The notes under the pieces were generated by a model. It was not told where the DNA came from. It worked only from the letters and a program-made list of their open reading frames with translations, and did no database searches. Below, in pieces: positions 1 to 9,600 of a stretch of 64,000 bases of DNA. Source of the stretch: Aliidiomarina taiwanensis (GTDB lineage Bacteria > Pseudomonadota > Gammaproteobacteria > Enterobacterales > Alteromonadaceae). Position 1 is the stretch's first letter; each line of letters begins with the position of its first letter. Location of the stretch: assembly GCF_003987015.1 (NCBI RefSeq), contig NZ_PIPQ01000001.1:1-64000 (forward strand), read 5' to 3'. Both the position numbers and the translations under genes were made by a program.

Positions 1-59
1 TCTGAGAGAAGCAACGAAATCTGGTATCGTTGTCCCTCGGTCAGCTGCCGATAACTCAT
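1..59 (-). CDS. IS30-family transposase, N-terminal fragment (cut by window edge)
   Basis: The minus strand opens with an ATG at 59-57 and stays open to the window edge, reading MSYRQLTEGQRYQISLLLS. This matches the helix-turn-helix N-terminus typical of IS30-family transposases (pattern Y-x-Q-L-T-x-x-x-R-Y-Q-I). Only 19 complete codons are visible, so neither the DDE catalytic domain nor the integrity of the gene can be judged. The assignment rests on this short but distinctive stretch. Confidence 0.72.
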   Translation of the reverse strand, partial: MSYRQLTEGQRYQISLLLS

Positions 60-165
60 GTTGGAACTCACTTTTTTTGGTCGAAAAGTAAGACTACCAC
101 ATGTCGGTAGCTGACCTCCCTTCGACCTATCCCATTACATGAGTGTTGCGGTTATTATCTGAATT
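1..165 (-). mobile_element. Terminal part of an IS30-family insertion sequence
   Basis: The transposase start at 59 is followed outward by about 100 non-coding bases. A candidate terminal inverted repeat lies near 143-167 (gtgttgcggttattatctg followed by gaattc). A TGTTGC...GAATTC layout is, from memory, common at IS30-family ends. Base composition becomes strongly AT-rich just beyond about 165, consistent with the junction to host DNA. The exact tip, the target duplication and the other end cannot be seen here. Confidence 0.5.
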
Positions 166-541
166 CAGGTTTAAAATAGATTTTAAGTTACCATTTATAT
201 ACATTTTATTCTTCTCAATTAAAAACATTATAATAAGACGAATCAAAATATTGATAACAAATATAACCCGCTGTTCATAGGCTTATTTTATATTAAGAAC
301 ATATTTACAACGAATTAAATTTAATGTAAATTGCATTGCTTGTTTTACCTTTGTGATCCCCTCTTACTTTACTGCTAAGTTACTGAACTAGCAGTCATAA
401 CAGTTAGAGATCAAGCGCTCAAATAAGCACCGACCGCTCGCCTACTAACCCTTATATGTTTGATATTAATCCAGCTAGCACCCACAATATAACCGTATTA
501 ATAAGTCACTTGATTTTTTCAACCTATAAGGAAACACACAC
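166..541. other. AT-rich intergenic region upstream of the outer-membrane protein gene
   Basis: About 375 bases without a credible reading frame and very rich in A and T. It must carry the promoter of the gene at 542, but several weak -10-like hexamers are present and none can be preferred. A ribosome binding site (aagga, near 528-532) precedes the start. I see no riboswitch, tRNA or repeat in it. Confidence 0.6.
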
Positions 542-1105
542 ATGAAAAAATTAGTAGTAGCGACAATTGCAGCAGCAAGTTTAATTTCTTTCACAGCAGC
601 TGCAGAAACAGGACCATCATTCGACTTTGCTTCATTAAGCTACCTAACCAACGATGCGACTGGTGGTAGTGTTGACGGTTTTAAAATTGACGCCAACGTT
701 AGCCTAATGAATGGTTTCTTTGTTGAAACAGATCTACGCCGTGTAACCAAGTCAGGCGCAAGCTTGTCTTCTGGCGACTTAGGTTTAGGTTACGCATACA
801 ACATGATGCCTTCTACCGCGTTAGTAGCGACAGCTGGTTTGTCCCATAACCGCTTGTCACCAAAAGGTGTTAGCTCACTCACCGACAGCGGTCAGTACGC
901 AAGCATTGGTGTACGTTCAACTATTTTAAGCGACAACCTAGAACTAGGTTTACGTGTAAACCGCCACTGGATGGATGTGAGTGAAACGTCTTACACAGCG
1001 TCTGCCCGTTACTTTGTAATGGACAACCTGAGCATGGAGTTTGGCTACGACCACGTAGACAGTAATTTCAAAGCGTACAACGTAGGTGTTGCATACCACT
1101 TCTAA
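542..1105 (+). CDS. Small outer-membrane beta-barrel protein
   Basis: The 187-residue product starts with a signal peptide (MKKLVVATIAAASLISFTAA, cleavage near residue 21). The rest is a chain of alternating polar and hydrophobic stretches with glycine- and asparagine-rich turns, ending in the aromatic C-terminal pattern YHF typical of outer-membrane barrels. The length suits an eight-stranded barrel of the OmpX/OmpW size class, but no specific family motif was recognised. It has its own ribosome binding site and is followed at once by a strong terminator, so it is probably a single-gene transcript. Adhesion, small-solute passage or a structural role are all possible. Confidence 0.75.
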   Translation: MKKLVVATIAAASLISFTAAAETGPSFDFASLSYLTNDATGGSVDGFKIDANVSLMNGFFVETDLRRVTKSGASLSSGDLGLGYAYNMMPSTALVATAGLSHNRLSPKGVSSLTDSGQYASIGVRSTILSDNLELGLRVNRHWMDVSETSYTASARYFVMDNLSMEFGYDHVDSNFKAYNVGVAYHF

Positions 1106-1135
1106 GCAATTCAAGCCGTATGCACATACCGAAAG

Positions 1136-1162
1136 AGCCTCGCCATTGCGAGGCTTTTTTTT
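1136..1162 (+). terminator. Rho-independent terminator after the barrel gene
   Basis: A perfect 8-bp stem (AGCCTCGC at 1136-1143 with GCGAGGCT at 1148-1155) and a four-base loop are followed by a run of T through 1162. It closes the transcript of the gene ending at 1105. Confidence 0.9.
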
Positions 1163-1193
1163 GCTCTAAAACAACAAAACCATGAAGATTATT

Positions 1194-1222
1194 TTTTAAA
1201 GCGGCCAAAACATAGCTATAAT
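1194..1222 (+). promoter_or_regulatory. Sigma-70 type promoter of the Na/Pi cotransporter gene
   Basis: A perfect -10 hexamer TATAAT lies at 1217-1222, with a weak -35 (TTTTAA, 1194-1199) 17 bases upstream. It falls between the preceding terminator and the gene starting at 1307, leaving a leader of about 80 bases. Confidence 0.5.
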
Positions 1223-1306
1223 GCGCCACCACAACAGGTAAAAAACTCAGTGCCCATATCGTAAGCACAATTATGTGTAGGGCCAAGCGAATTAAAAGGC
1301 GACCTT

Positions 1307-3040
1307 ATGTCATACTCATGGTTTGACTTCCTCCAGTTGATTGGTTCATTGGGTATTTTCATTTTCGGAATGAAAATTTTCAGTGAGGGCCTGCAAAAAA
1401 TAGCAGGGAATAGGCTTAAAGGCATTCTTGCTGGCATGACGCGCAATCGCGCTATGGGTGTGGCTACGGGCTTGACCACCACAGTTATTACCCAGTCTTC
1501 TACCACTACCACGGTTATGGCTGTTAGTTTCGTAAACGCTGGCTTACTCACTTTTGTGCAGTCTACCGGTGTGGTCATGGGAGCGAATATAGGAACCACA
1601 GTGACCGCTTGGATGGTGTCGCTGTTTGGCTTTAAGTTTCAAATTACCCCTATAGCCCTTGCTCTTATTGGTATTTTCTTCGCTTTTTTATTCTCTAACA
1701 GCACCCGCCTACGTAATATTGCCGAAACCATGGTGGGCTTTGGTATTTTGTTTATCGGTTTAAGCTTTATTAAAGACGCCGTACCAGACATTAATCAGAA
1801 CCCGGAAATCCTCGACTTCTTACGTAATTACACAGACTTTGGTTACCTGTCACTTATTTTATTTGTGGCCGTTGGTACTGTTTTAACCTTGTTAACCCAG
1901 TCTTCTTCGGCGGCAACTGCCATTACCTTGGTCATGTTATTTGAAGGTTGGATTCCCTTCCCCATTGCTGCAGCCATGGTATTAGGTGAAAACATTGGTA
2001 CCACAGTAACCGCAAACATAGCCGCCCTTGCCGGAAACGTGCATGCGAAACGTACCGCCCGATTCCACTTTTTCTTCAACGTTATCGGCGTGGTATGGAT
2101 GATGATTGTGATACTTCCATTCCTTGGCTTAATGGACAGCATGATTCAATACTTCACGCAGAATCCTCTTTCCATTATGGAAGGTGCGGCTGAATCGCGG
2201 GCGAATGCTACGTTGGGCTTATCTCTATTCCATACCTCCTTCAACGTGTTGAACGTGCTCATTCTCTTTATGTTTGTGCCTTACTTAGTGCGCTTCGTAG
2301 AGTACCTTTCGCCTACTTCAGGCGAAGACGAAGAGTTTAGCTTACGTTACATCAGTGCAGGTCCTATGGTGTCACCGGGCTTCTCGGTAGAACAGGCCAA
2401 CAAGGAAGTGCAGCACTTTGTAGGCGTGATCAGCAAAATGCACTGCACCTTGCACGAGCTTATTTTTGATGAAAAAGCGTCGAAGTCGAAATTGATGGAC
2501 AAAATAGCTAAGTACGAAGAGCTAACCGACCGCTTGGAAGTTGAAATTTCCGACTACTTGGTGCACATCAGTGAAAACGCCAACTTAGAGAATACACTGA
2601 CAGAACGCATTCGCTTTATGCAAATCATGATTAATGACTTAGAGCGTATAGCAGATATTTACTACCAGCTTTCGAAACAAAGCGAGAAAATGGTAGAAAG
2701 CCGTGCAAGTTGGCCGCCAAAAGCTCTTTCTGAAATGGCCGAAATGATGGACGCGGTAACCAATGCCATTGACGCTATGAGTGCAAACGTGCAGCTAGAC
2801 CCGGAAGACGTGAATCTTGAGCATGCCTTAATGCTGGAAGACAAGATTGACGACATTCGTGAAATGTACCGTGACACGCACTACACACGCTTAGAAGGCG
2901 GTGAGTATGCGTCACGTTCAGGCGTTCTATTTGTGGACATGTTGAACCGTTTAGAGCGGATTGGCGACCACATTCTCAACGTCAACGAAGCTTCAGCAGG
3001 CCGCAGGTTGAAAGCGTATCGCATTGACGGCGACGACTAA
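1307..3040 (+). CDS. Na+/phosphate cotransporter family protein with PhoU-like domain
   Basis: The 577-residue protein has an N-terminal half of membrane helices carrying the two inverted repeats of the Na/Pi-cotransporter family, marked by TQSSTTTT near residue 65 and TQSSSAAT near residue 198. The C-terminal third (about 355-570) is soluble, helical and PhoU-like, as in bacterial NptA proteins. These take up phosphate with Na+ at the inner membrane; the PhoU-like tail is thought to be regulatory. The start has a fair ribosome binding site (aaaagg, 1294-1299), and the gene is bracketed by its own promoter and terminator. Na+ coupling fits the Mrp antiporter encoded elsewhere in the window. 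Confidence 0.88.
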   Translation: MSYSWFDFLQLIGSLGIFIFGMKIFSEGLQKIAGNRLKGILAGMTRNRAMGVATGLTTTVITQSSTTTTVMAVSFVNAGLLTFVQSTGVVMGANIGTTVTAWMVSLFGFKFQITPIALALIGIFFAFLFSNSTRLRNIAETMVGFGILFIGLSFIKDAVPDINQNPEILDFLRNYTDFGYLSLILFVAVGTVLTLLTQSSSAATAITLVMLFEGWIPFPIAAAMVLGENIGTTVTANIAALAGNVHAKRTARFHFFFNVIGVVWMMIVILPFLGLMDSMIQYFTQNPLSIMEGAAESRANATLGLSLFHTSFNVLNVLILFMFVPYLVRFVEYLSPTSGEDEEFSLRYISAGPMVSPGFSVEQANKEVQHFVGVISKMHCTLHELIFDEKASKSKLMDKIAKYEELTDRLEVEISDYLVHISENANLENTLTERIRFMQIMINDLERIADIYYQLSKQSEKMVESRASWPPKALSEMAEMMDAVTNAIDAMSANVQLDPEDVNLEHALMLEDKIDDIREMYRDTHYTRLEGGEYASRSGVLFVDMLNRLERIGDHILNVNEASAGRRLKAYRIDGDD

Positions 3041-3060
3041 CTCCAACATTGCCTATACAG

Positions 3061-3095
3061 GGCCGCTACATTCTTTGGGATGTAGCGGCCTTTTT
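3061..3095 (+). terminator. Rho-independent terminator after the Na/Pi cotransporter
   Basis: An 11-bp perfect stem (3061-3071 with 3080-3090; arm GGCCGCTACAT) is followed by five T at 3091-3095. It starts 20 bases after the stop codon at 3040. Confidence 0.9.
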
Positions 3096-3150
3096 GTTTG
3101 CTCTGTTTGGTTTATACTCAAAGCACGCTCATTTTTAGCAAGGAGTTTCT

Positions 3151-4605
3151 ATGCCTATCCCACACGCTGCCAAACAGCTTCTTAGAAACCAGTGTTTTGT
3201 GAACGGCCACTGGGTTGCTGCCGACTCGGGCGAAACCTTAACCGTGCGCGACCCCGCCACGCAAATTCCTATTATTGATGTGCCGAACTTGGGCACGAAC
3301 GATGTTGCGCGAGCTATTGAAGCGGCAAATGCCGCACAACAAAGCTGGCAAGCCACAAGCAGCCAAGAGCGCAGCAGCTTACTCCGCACTTGGTACCAAC
3401 TGATTATGGACCACCAAAAAAGCTTAGCGGCTATTATGACTTCGGAACAAGGTAAACCTTTTGCCGAGTCCATGGGCGAAATAGCCTACGCCGCCAGTTA
3501 CATTGATTGGTATGCGGAAGAAGCCAAACGCCAGTATGGGGAAACCATACCCGGGCCAAACCCTGAAACCCGCATTGTGGTCACGCGCGAGCCCGTGGGC
3601 GTATGTGCAGCGATAACCCCGTGGAACTTCCCTGCAGCCATGATTACACGCAAGGTGGCTCCTGCTCTTGCCGCCGGCTGCACTATGTTAGTCAAGCCGG
3701 CGTCTGAAACCCCGTTAACCGCATTAGCCCTTGCGGTCCTTGCTAACCAGGCAGGCTTTCCTGCTGGGGTGTTTAACGTGCTGACCGGCCAAGCCAAGAC
3801 CATTGGTGCCGTATTAACTGAAAGCCCGATTGTCCGGAAGTTAAGTTTTACAGGCTCTACCCCGATTGGGGCGAAGCTTATGGCGCAAAGTGCACCCACC
3901 ATTAAGCGGGTGTCATTAGAGCTCGGTGGTAATGCTCCCTTTATTGTGTTCGACGACGCGGACATTCCGGCGGCTGTGCAAGGCTTAATTGCCAGTAAGT
4001 TTCGTAATGCAGGGCAAACCTGTGTCTGCGCTAACCGTGTCTATGTTCAGCGCCCTGTGTATGACGAATTTGTCGCAGCCTTGAAAGAAGCAGTTGCCGC
4101 ACTCACGGTTGGCAATGGCTTCGACGAGGGCGTTTCCATTGGCCCCTTAATTAACCAAGCCGCCGTAGAAAAAGTGCAGCAGCATGTTGAAGACGCCCTG
4201 TCCCTAGGAGCCGACCTTATTCTCGGGGGTAAGCCCCACGCATTAGGCGGCCATTGGTTCCAGCCCACCATTCTAGGCAAGGTGTCGCAGCAGGCACTGT
4301 GTGCGCGTGAAGAAACCTTCGGGCCGGTAGCCCCCCTGTTCGTGTTTGACACGGAAGAGGAAGCCATTGCCCTTGCGAATCATACTGAATTTGGCTTAGC
4401 CGCCTACTTCTACGCAACAGATATAAACCGCGTACACCGTGTGGCTGGAGCACTTGAAACCGGCATGGTAGGTATTAATACGGGCATGATCTCGAATGCG
4501 GCTGCGCCCTTTGGCGGTGTGAAGCAGTCTGGCATTGGTCGCGAGGGCAGTCATCATGGGCTGGCTGAGTACACGGAGCTTAAGTATATGTGCTTCGGCT
4601 TTTAA
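3151..4605 (+). CDS. gabD: Succinate-semialdehyde dehydrogenase (NADP+ type)
   Basis: The 484-residue protein matches the length and signature of GabD, which oxidises succinate semialdehyde to succinate in the GABA shunt. The aldehyde dehydrogenase landmarks are present: ITPWNFPAAM, the general-base glutamate in LELGGNAPF (Glu257) and the catalytic cysteine in GQTCVCANR (Cys291, with Cys293 two residues on as in GabD proteins). A good ribosome binding site (aaggag) precedes the ATG. A weak promoter (TTTTTG, 16 bases, TATACT at 3113-3118) lies just upstream. No gabT or gabP neighbour is visible. A related semialdehyde substrate such as glutarate semialdehyde cannot be excluded. Confidence 0.88.
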   Translation: MPIPHAAKQLLRNQCFVNGHWVAADSGETLTVRDPATQIPIIDVPNLGTNDVARAIEAANAAQQSWQATSSQERSSLLRTWYQLIMDHQKSLAAIMTSEQGKPFAESMGEIAYAASYIDWYAEEAKRQYGETIPGPNPETRIVVTREPVGVCAAITPWNFPAAMITRKVAPALAAGCTMLVKPASETPLTALALAVLANQAGFPAGVFNVLTGQAKTIGAVLTESPIVRKLSFTGSTPIGAKLMAQSAPTIKRVSLELGGNAPFIVFDDADIPAAVQGLIASKFRNAGQTCVCANRVYVQRPVYDEFVAALKEAVAALTVGNGFDEGVSIGPLINQAAVEKVQQHVEDALSLGADLILGGKPHALGGHWFQPTILGKVSQQALCAREETFGPVAPLFVFDTEEEAIALANHTEFGLAAYFYATDINRVHRVAGALETGMVGINTGMISNAAAPFGGVKQSGIGREGSHHGLAEYTELKYMCFGF

Positions 4606-4612
4606 ACCTTAA

Positions 4613-4627
4613 TGAGAATGATTTGCA
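4613..4627 (+). promoter_or_regulatory. Fur box upstream of the heme-uptake-like operon
   Basis: TGAGAATGATTTGCA matches 12 of the 14 defined positions of the 7-1-7 Fur consensus (TGATAAT-N-ATTATCA). The surrounding 21 bases (4610-4630) form an imperfect palindrome with 16 symmetric positions. The box overlaps a plausible -35 hexamer, the usual place for iron-dependent repression. Confidence 0.8.
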
Positions 4628-4651
4628 TTAGCGTTTAAATCGCGTTATTTT
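4623..4651 (+). promoter_or_regulatory. Probable promoter of the TonB receptor operon
   Basis: TTGCAT (4623-4628) and TATTTT (4646-4651) are separated by exactly 17 bases, and the -35 sits inside the Fur box. This would start transcription near 4658. A second possible -10 (TTAAAT, 4635-4640) would start it about ten bases earlier. The choice decides whether the hairpin at 4654-4674 is fully transcribed. Confidence 0.5.
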
Positions 4652-4653
4652 AG

Positions 4654-4674
4654 CCTCCTTATTTTCTAAGGAGG
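4654..4674 (+). promoter_or_regulatory. Hairpin sequestering the Shine-Dalgarno of the TonB receptor gene
   Basis: CCTCCTTA (4654-4661) and TAAGGAGG (4667-4674) are perfect 8-bp complementary arms around a TTTTC loop. The right arm is the ideal Shine-Dalgarno, seven bases before the ATG at 4682; the left arm copies the anti-Shine-Dalgarno of 16S rRNA. If the RNA includes both arms, ribosome access would be blocked until the helix opens. Confidence 0.55.
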
Positions 4675-4681
4675 TGAATGA

Positions 4682-6613
4682 ATGCGTTCGCAACACACTA
4701 TTGCACTACTGTCGTTATTGCTGGCCAACCCTTTGGCCTCAGCCCTTGCCGCTGAACCCGCAGACGAGCCCATGGAAACCATAGTGGTGACCGCCACTGG
4801 CAGCGCCAGCAGTACCTTGCTAGCTCCTGCTTCTTTAACTGTTATTAGCCGTGAACAGCTGATGAATGTCAGCGACCAGCAGCTGGTCACGGCCCTTCGT
4901 AAAACGGCGGGAGTGTCTCTTTCTGGTCGCAGTGTCGGCGGCCGTAAAGTCATTCAACTGCGAGGCTTAGAGTCGAAGCACTCACTGATTCTGATTGACG
5001 GCAAGCGGGTGTCTGCCACGGACGACGTGGTGGGCCACTCGGACTTTCAGTATGAATGGCTACCCTTAGACAGTATTGAACGCATTGAAGTAATTCGTGG
5101 CCCTATGTCGTCCTTATACGGTTCGGAAGCCCTTGGTGGAGTTATTAATATTATTACCCGCCAGAGCCAAGGCGACGCTTATTCAAGCCTTGCCATAAAC
5201 GGCACTTTGCACCATGCCAACCAAGGCGGTGGAAAATATGGAATAAACGGTCAGTGGGTGCAGCCCGTGTCAGACCAGGTCACGCTAAAAGCGCACCTAG
5301 GCCATAAATATCAAGACGATATGCTTGATACCCAAGACCCGCGCATTTCAGCTCTTGAGGGGCAGCGCGTCAGTTCCTTGCAAGTCGGCTTGGACTGGCA
5401 GGTAAACCCGCAGCATGGGGTAGACATTGAGTACCTGCTTTCAGATGAAAAGCGCTGGCAGCATACCAACTTCCGTGGCACGGCCCCCTTTTATAAGTCG
5501 TGGTACAACCTAGAGCGAGATCAACTTTCTGCCTTTTGGAATGCAAATTTTGAACAGTGGAGCGGTCATGTGGGTTATTACCGCTCTGCCATTGATGTCC
5601 GCCATGCGACCGACAACGCCACGGTAGCCCCCTATTCTCCTCAGTTTTTACTGGACCATGTAGTAGAAAGTAAGTTTTACCGAGACATTAATACGGCTCG
5701 GCTTACCTTAGGTGCAGAATGGCGCTACGAAAAGCTTGAACACAATGCTTTTAGTGGTGGCGGGGATAGTGCTGTGCATAAAGCCGCTTTGGCCCAATAT
5801 GAAATGGACCTTGTGGAGGATGTTTATTTAACCTTGGGCGGTCGTCTTGACCACCATGAATTTTTTGGCAGTGAATTTAGCCCACGAGCTTATGCTGTGT
5901 GGCTTATTCAACCGGACCTTTCCTTAAAAGTTGGCTACGGCCATGGTTTTAAAGCACCAACTTTAAAGCAAATTTCTCCGGACTACCGCTTCGATGGCCC
6001 CCATACATTTTTAGGGAATGAAAACCTACAACCGGAAACCAGCGACAGCTGGGAAGTGGGCTTAAGGTACGAAGGCATTAATTTTAATTTCAGTGCCACG
6101 GTGTTTCATAACGACATTCAAGACCTCATTTCTTCCGTATGTATTGAACGCTGTGGTGGCCGTTTCGGGCATGTGAACCAATACGTCAACTTAGACCAAG
6201 CACAAGTCACTGGCTTTGAGTTTGAAAGTGCCATGCCCCTGCATGAGCGGGTACAACTCACCAATAGTTACACCTACACCGACGCCAAGAACAAGCAAAC
6301 AAACGAAGGCCTACCGGCACGTCCACGTCACCAAGGCAGCTTAGGCCTGCACATTGACTGGCTGGCTAACACCTTAAGTTCCGCCATTGACTGGCAATAC
6401 ATTGGCAAACAGCACACAGCCACATACACAGGCTTGGTTGCTTTACCCAGTTACAGTTTGCTGAATGCCAATGTTAGCTACACCCGCGGCAACCATCGCG
6501 TGACCCTAAGCGCCAGCAACCTACTAAACACCGACTTGCTAGAGAAAAGCGAAGCCTTTGGTTACCAAGAGCAAGGCCGAAGCATTGATCTTGCTTGGCA
6601 TTGGCAGTTTTAA
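4682..6613 (+). CDS. TonB-dependent outer-membrane receptor, probably for heme (HmuR-like)
   Basis: The 643-residue precursor has a signal peptide (about 1-23), a TonB box (ETIVVTATG, near residue 32), a plug domain (about 45-160, with LIDGKRV and RIEVIRGPMS), and a 22-strand-type barrel ending in phenylalanine. The segment FKAP (423-426) ... His441 ... NENL (446-449) resembles the FRAP/NPNL region with intervening histidine of heme receptors. Weaker forms of this segment also occur in other TonB receptors. It is the first gene of a four-gene operon (9-base gap to the next) with a CobN-like chelatase. The Fur box and the absence of a cobalamin riboswitch favour heme over vitamin B12, though other metal-chelate substrates remain possible. 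Confidence 0.8.
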   Translation: MRSQHTIALLSLLLANPLASALAAEPADEPMETIVVTATGSASSTLLAPASLTVISREQLMNVSDQQLVTALRKTAGVSLSGRSVGGRKVIQLRGLESKHSLILIDGKRVSATDDVVGHSDFQYEWLPLDSIERIEVIRGPMSSLYGSEALGGVINIITRQSQGDAYSSLAINGTLHHANQGGGKYGINGQWVQPVSDQVTLKAHLGHKYQDDMLDTQDPRISALEGQRVSSLQVGLDWQVNPQHGVDIEYLLSDEKRWQHTNFRGTAPFYKSWYNLERDQLSAFWNANFEQWSGHVGYYRSAIDVRHATDNATVAPYSPQFLLDHVVESKFYRDINTARLTLGAEWRYEKLEHNAFSGGGDSAVHKAALAQYEMDLVEDVYLTLGGRLDHHEFFGSEFSPRAYAVWLIQPDLSLKVGYGHGFKAPTLKQISPDYRFDGPHTFLGNENLQPETSDSWEVGLRYEGINFNFSATVFHNDIQDLISSVCIERCGGRFGHVNQYVNLDQAQVTGFEFESAMPLHERVQLTNSYTYTDAKNKQTNEGLPARPRHQGSLGLHIDWLANTLSSAIDWQYIGKQHTATYTGLVALPSYSLLNANVSYTRGNHRVTLSASNLLNTDLLEKSEAFGYQEQGRSIDLAWHWQF

Positions 6614-6622
6614 GGAGCCCTT

Positions 6623-9600
6623 ATGCGAATTCTTGTAAACGCCCTACTTCTTTCGCTCAGCTTGTTTACGGCTTTTATTGCTAGCGCGGCCGATGTGACA
6701 GTATTAACCAACCACATGATGCTGGAAGGCAAACGGCAGCTTATTATGACAGCGGCAGACCAAGCCGGGCTAAGCGTCGACATAGTCGACACGGATATGC
6801 CCGACAATGAATTAAAAGACACCCTGCAACACAGCCGCTTTTTAGTGCTCGACTTGCCGCGTCCGAACGACATGCAAGCAGCCCAACAACGCCTGCAAGA
6901 TCTGCCCTTAGACTCGCGTCTGCCCATGCTGGCGGTGGCGCGAAACAGCATGCATTTTCAACAGCTCAGTACGGCCCAGGCGGAACAGTTACATGCTTAC
7001 TTCCGCCATGGCGGAGCCGACAACATTCAGCTGTTTTTTACGGCCGCGGCCCGTTTGCTGGCAAACCAAGCAATAGCGGACTTGCCCCCGGCTCGTGAGC
7101 TACCTAGCCAAGGAGCCTACCACCCGGACTACCCGGGCACCTTTACGGACAACCCCGACGATATTTTATTGGCCTTGAACCGCCAGCCTCATCAACCCGT
7201 GGTGGCACTTGGCTTTCATGTGCGGTACCTCGAGTCGAACGCCATGGACCATATCGACCAACTTGTGCGTTGGGTAGAAGCTCAAGGTGCTGTTGCCTTG
7301 CCGGTGTTTTACTCCTTAGGGAACGATGTCCGCTTAGTCGAGCTTCTTCAAGGGAAGGCCAATGCGTTAATTCACTTGCAACCTGTTTATCACAATGGTT
7401 TAGAGCAACAGCTGAACAGCTTAGGCATTCCTGTGCTTCAAGGTATTGGTTGGTGGAACAACTCCATTGAAAACTGGGAGCAGCACCCGTCGGGACTGTC
7501 CTTAGCCACCACCCCCTTATATTTGGCGCTACCAGAACAAAATGGCCTGATAGACCCTTTGGTCATGTGGTCGGAGCAAGAAGGTGAACTACAACTTATT
7601 GACTACCAAGCAAAAGCCGCCATTAACAAAGCCGTGCGTTTAGCCAAACTACAGCTAGCACCTGTTTCAGAGCATAAAGTTGCTGTTATGGTGTACAACT
7701 ACCCACCGGGTGAAAAAAACCTGTCCGCGTCGTTTATGAATGTGCCTCGTAGTTTGGCATTGCTTTCGGAGCGCTGGCAGCAGGAGGGGTATCAAACCCA
7801 GGCGATAACCGAGCAAACCTTTATCACCAAGCTGGGCGAAGCCATTCAGCAAACCCACCAACCGCAGGCTGAACTGAGTGCGCCTACCGACTATGTCACC
7901 CTCAGGGACTATGAAGCTTGGTTTGCTACGCTACCCCAGTCGGTCCAAACCCGTATTAATCAGTATTGGGGAGCGCCTGAACAGTCCTCTATGGTGGCTG
8001 ACCTAGAGGGTGTGAAAGTGTTTCCTGTACCTACTTTGCGCGCGGGTAACATTGTTTACTTAAGCCAACCCCCACGAGGCGAGCCGGGGCAAGACGACGA
8101 GAAAGCCATGTACCACGACATGCGCATTCCGGTGAACCATTACTATTTGGCCACTTATTTTTGGGTGCGCAATACCTTCGAAGCCGACGCCTTAGTGCAT
8201 TTCGGCACCCATGGCACCCAAGAATGGATAGCAGGCAAAGAGCGGGGACTAAGTATTTACGATGACTCCTACTTAGTATTAGGCGACATGCCCATTGTTT
8301 ACCCTTACATTATTGACGATGTGGGTGAAGCCGTGCAGGCAAAGCGCCGCGGCCGTGCGGTGACCGTAAGCCACCAAACGCCTCCTTTCCAGCCTTCTGG
8401 CTTGCATGGACAGTTAGTGGATATGCACCAACTTATTCACCAATGGGAAACCTTAGAGCCCGGCGAAGTGAAAAACAACACGGTGGAACGCTTGCTTGCC
8501 TTAGCTGCAGAAGACGCCTTGTTTGTCGACTTACACTGGGACAGTGAAGCCGCAGCAGCCGACCCTGACGCCTTTATTCTGCACTTGCATGACTACCTGC
8601 ATGAACTTGCGGCCCAGTCGCAACCAATTGGCTTACACACCTATGCAGATGACGGTGCGCAGGAACAGAAGCTGACCACTGTCATGCAAATGCTGGGTGA
8701 TGACTTTTTACAAGCATTGAACCTAGAACAAACCGACGAAGTATTTGTTGACGACTACCAGCAATTAAAAACCACGAAACCGTACCGCTGGCTTGAGCAG
8801 GTGCTGTTTGCTGCAGACAGCAAGGTGTCGCCGGCTTTACCTGAATGGCAAGCCAAAGCCCGTGCCTACTATGACAGGCTGAACACACACGCAGAATGGA
8901 CCAGCCTCAATACAGCGTTACAAGGCGGCCATGTGGCACCAGGCATTGGCGCCGACCCCGTGCGGGTACCCGACAGCTTGCCAAGCGGTAAGAACCTGGT
9001 TGGGTTTGACCCTTCTCGCATTCCCACCCGAGAGGCATGGTTGGCCGGTAAAAAAGCCATCGACGAAATGATTGCCCAACACAAAGAAACCCATGGCGAA
9101 TGGCCTGAGCGGCTTGCTTTCTCGTTATGGGCGGTGGAAGCCATGCGCCACGGTGGCATTTTAGAAAGCCAAGCCTTCTATGCTATGGGGGTGAAACCTG
9201 TATGGGGTCGAGGCGGCCGTGTCACCGGCTATGAAGTGGTACCGCAAGCGGAATTAAACCGCCCGCGCGTGGACGTGGTGTTGTCTGTGACCGGGTTATA
9301 CCGAGACCAGTTCCCAAATGTTATGGCTCACTTGTCGCAAGCGGCCGCTGAAGTGGCGCAACTCGACGAACCCAACAACCCTGTGTACGACCACACACAG
9401 CAGATGCTCGCCGATTTAATAGGGAAAGGCATACCCAGCGAAGAGGCCGCAACCATGGCGCAAACCCGTGTGTTTGGTAGCCCTACGGGTGTGTACACCA
9501 CGGGCTTAGAAGACGCTTCACTGGCAACGGACAGCTGGGAAGAGGAAGAAAAGCTGGCCAAACTCTACTTGCAGCGTATGAGCCATGCCTTTGGCCCAGA

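Noticed and set aside
3498-3965. 155-codon minus-strand open frame inside gabD
   Set aside because: Antisense shadow of a well-conserved dehydrogenase gene, with low-complexity, Ala-rich translation.
4606-4681. Cobalamin riboswitch upstream of the TonB receptor and CobN-like gene
   Set aside because: Only 76 bases separate the genes, too short for the riboswitch, and they are explained by a Fur box, promoter and hairpin.
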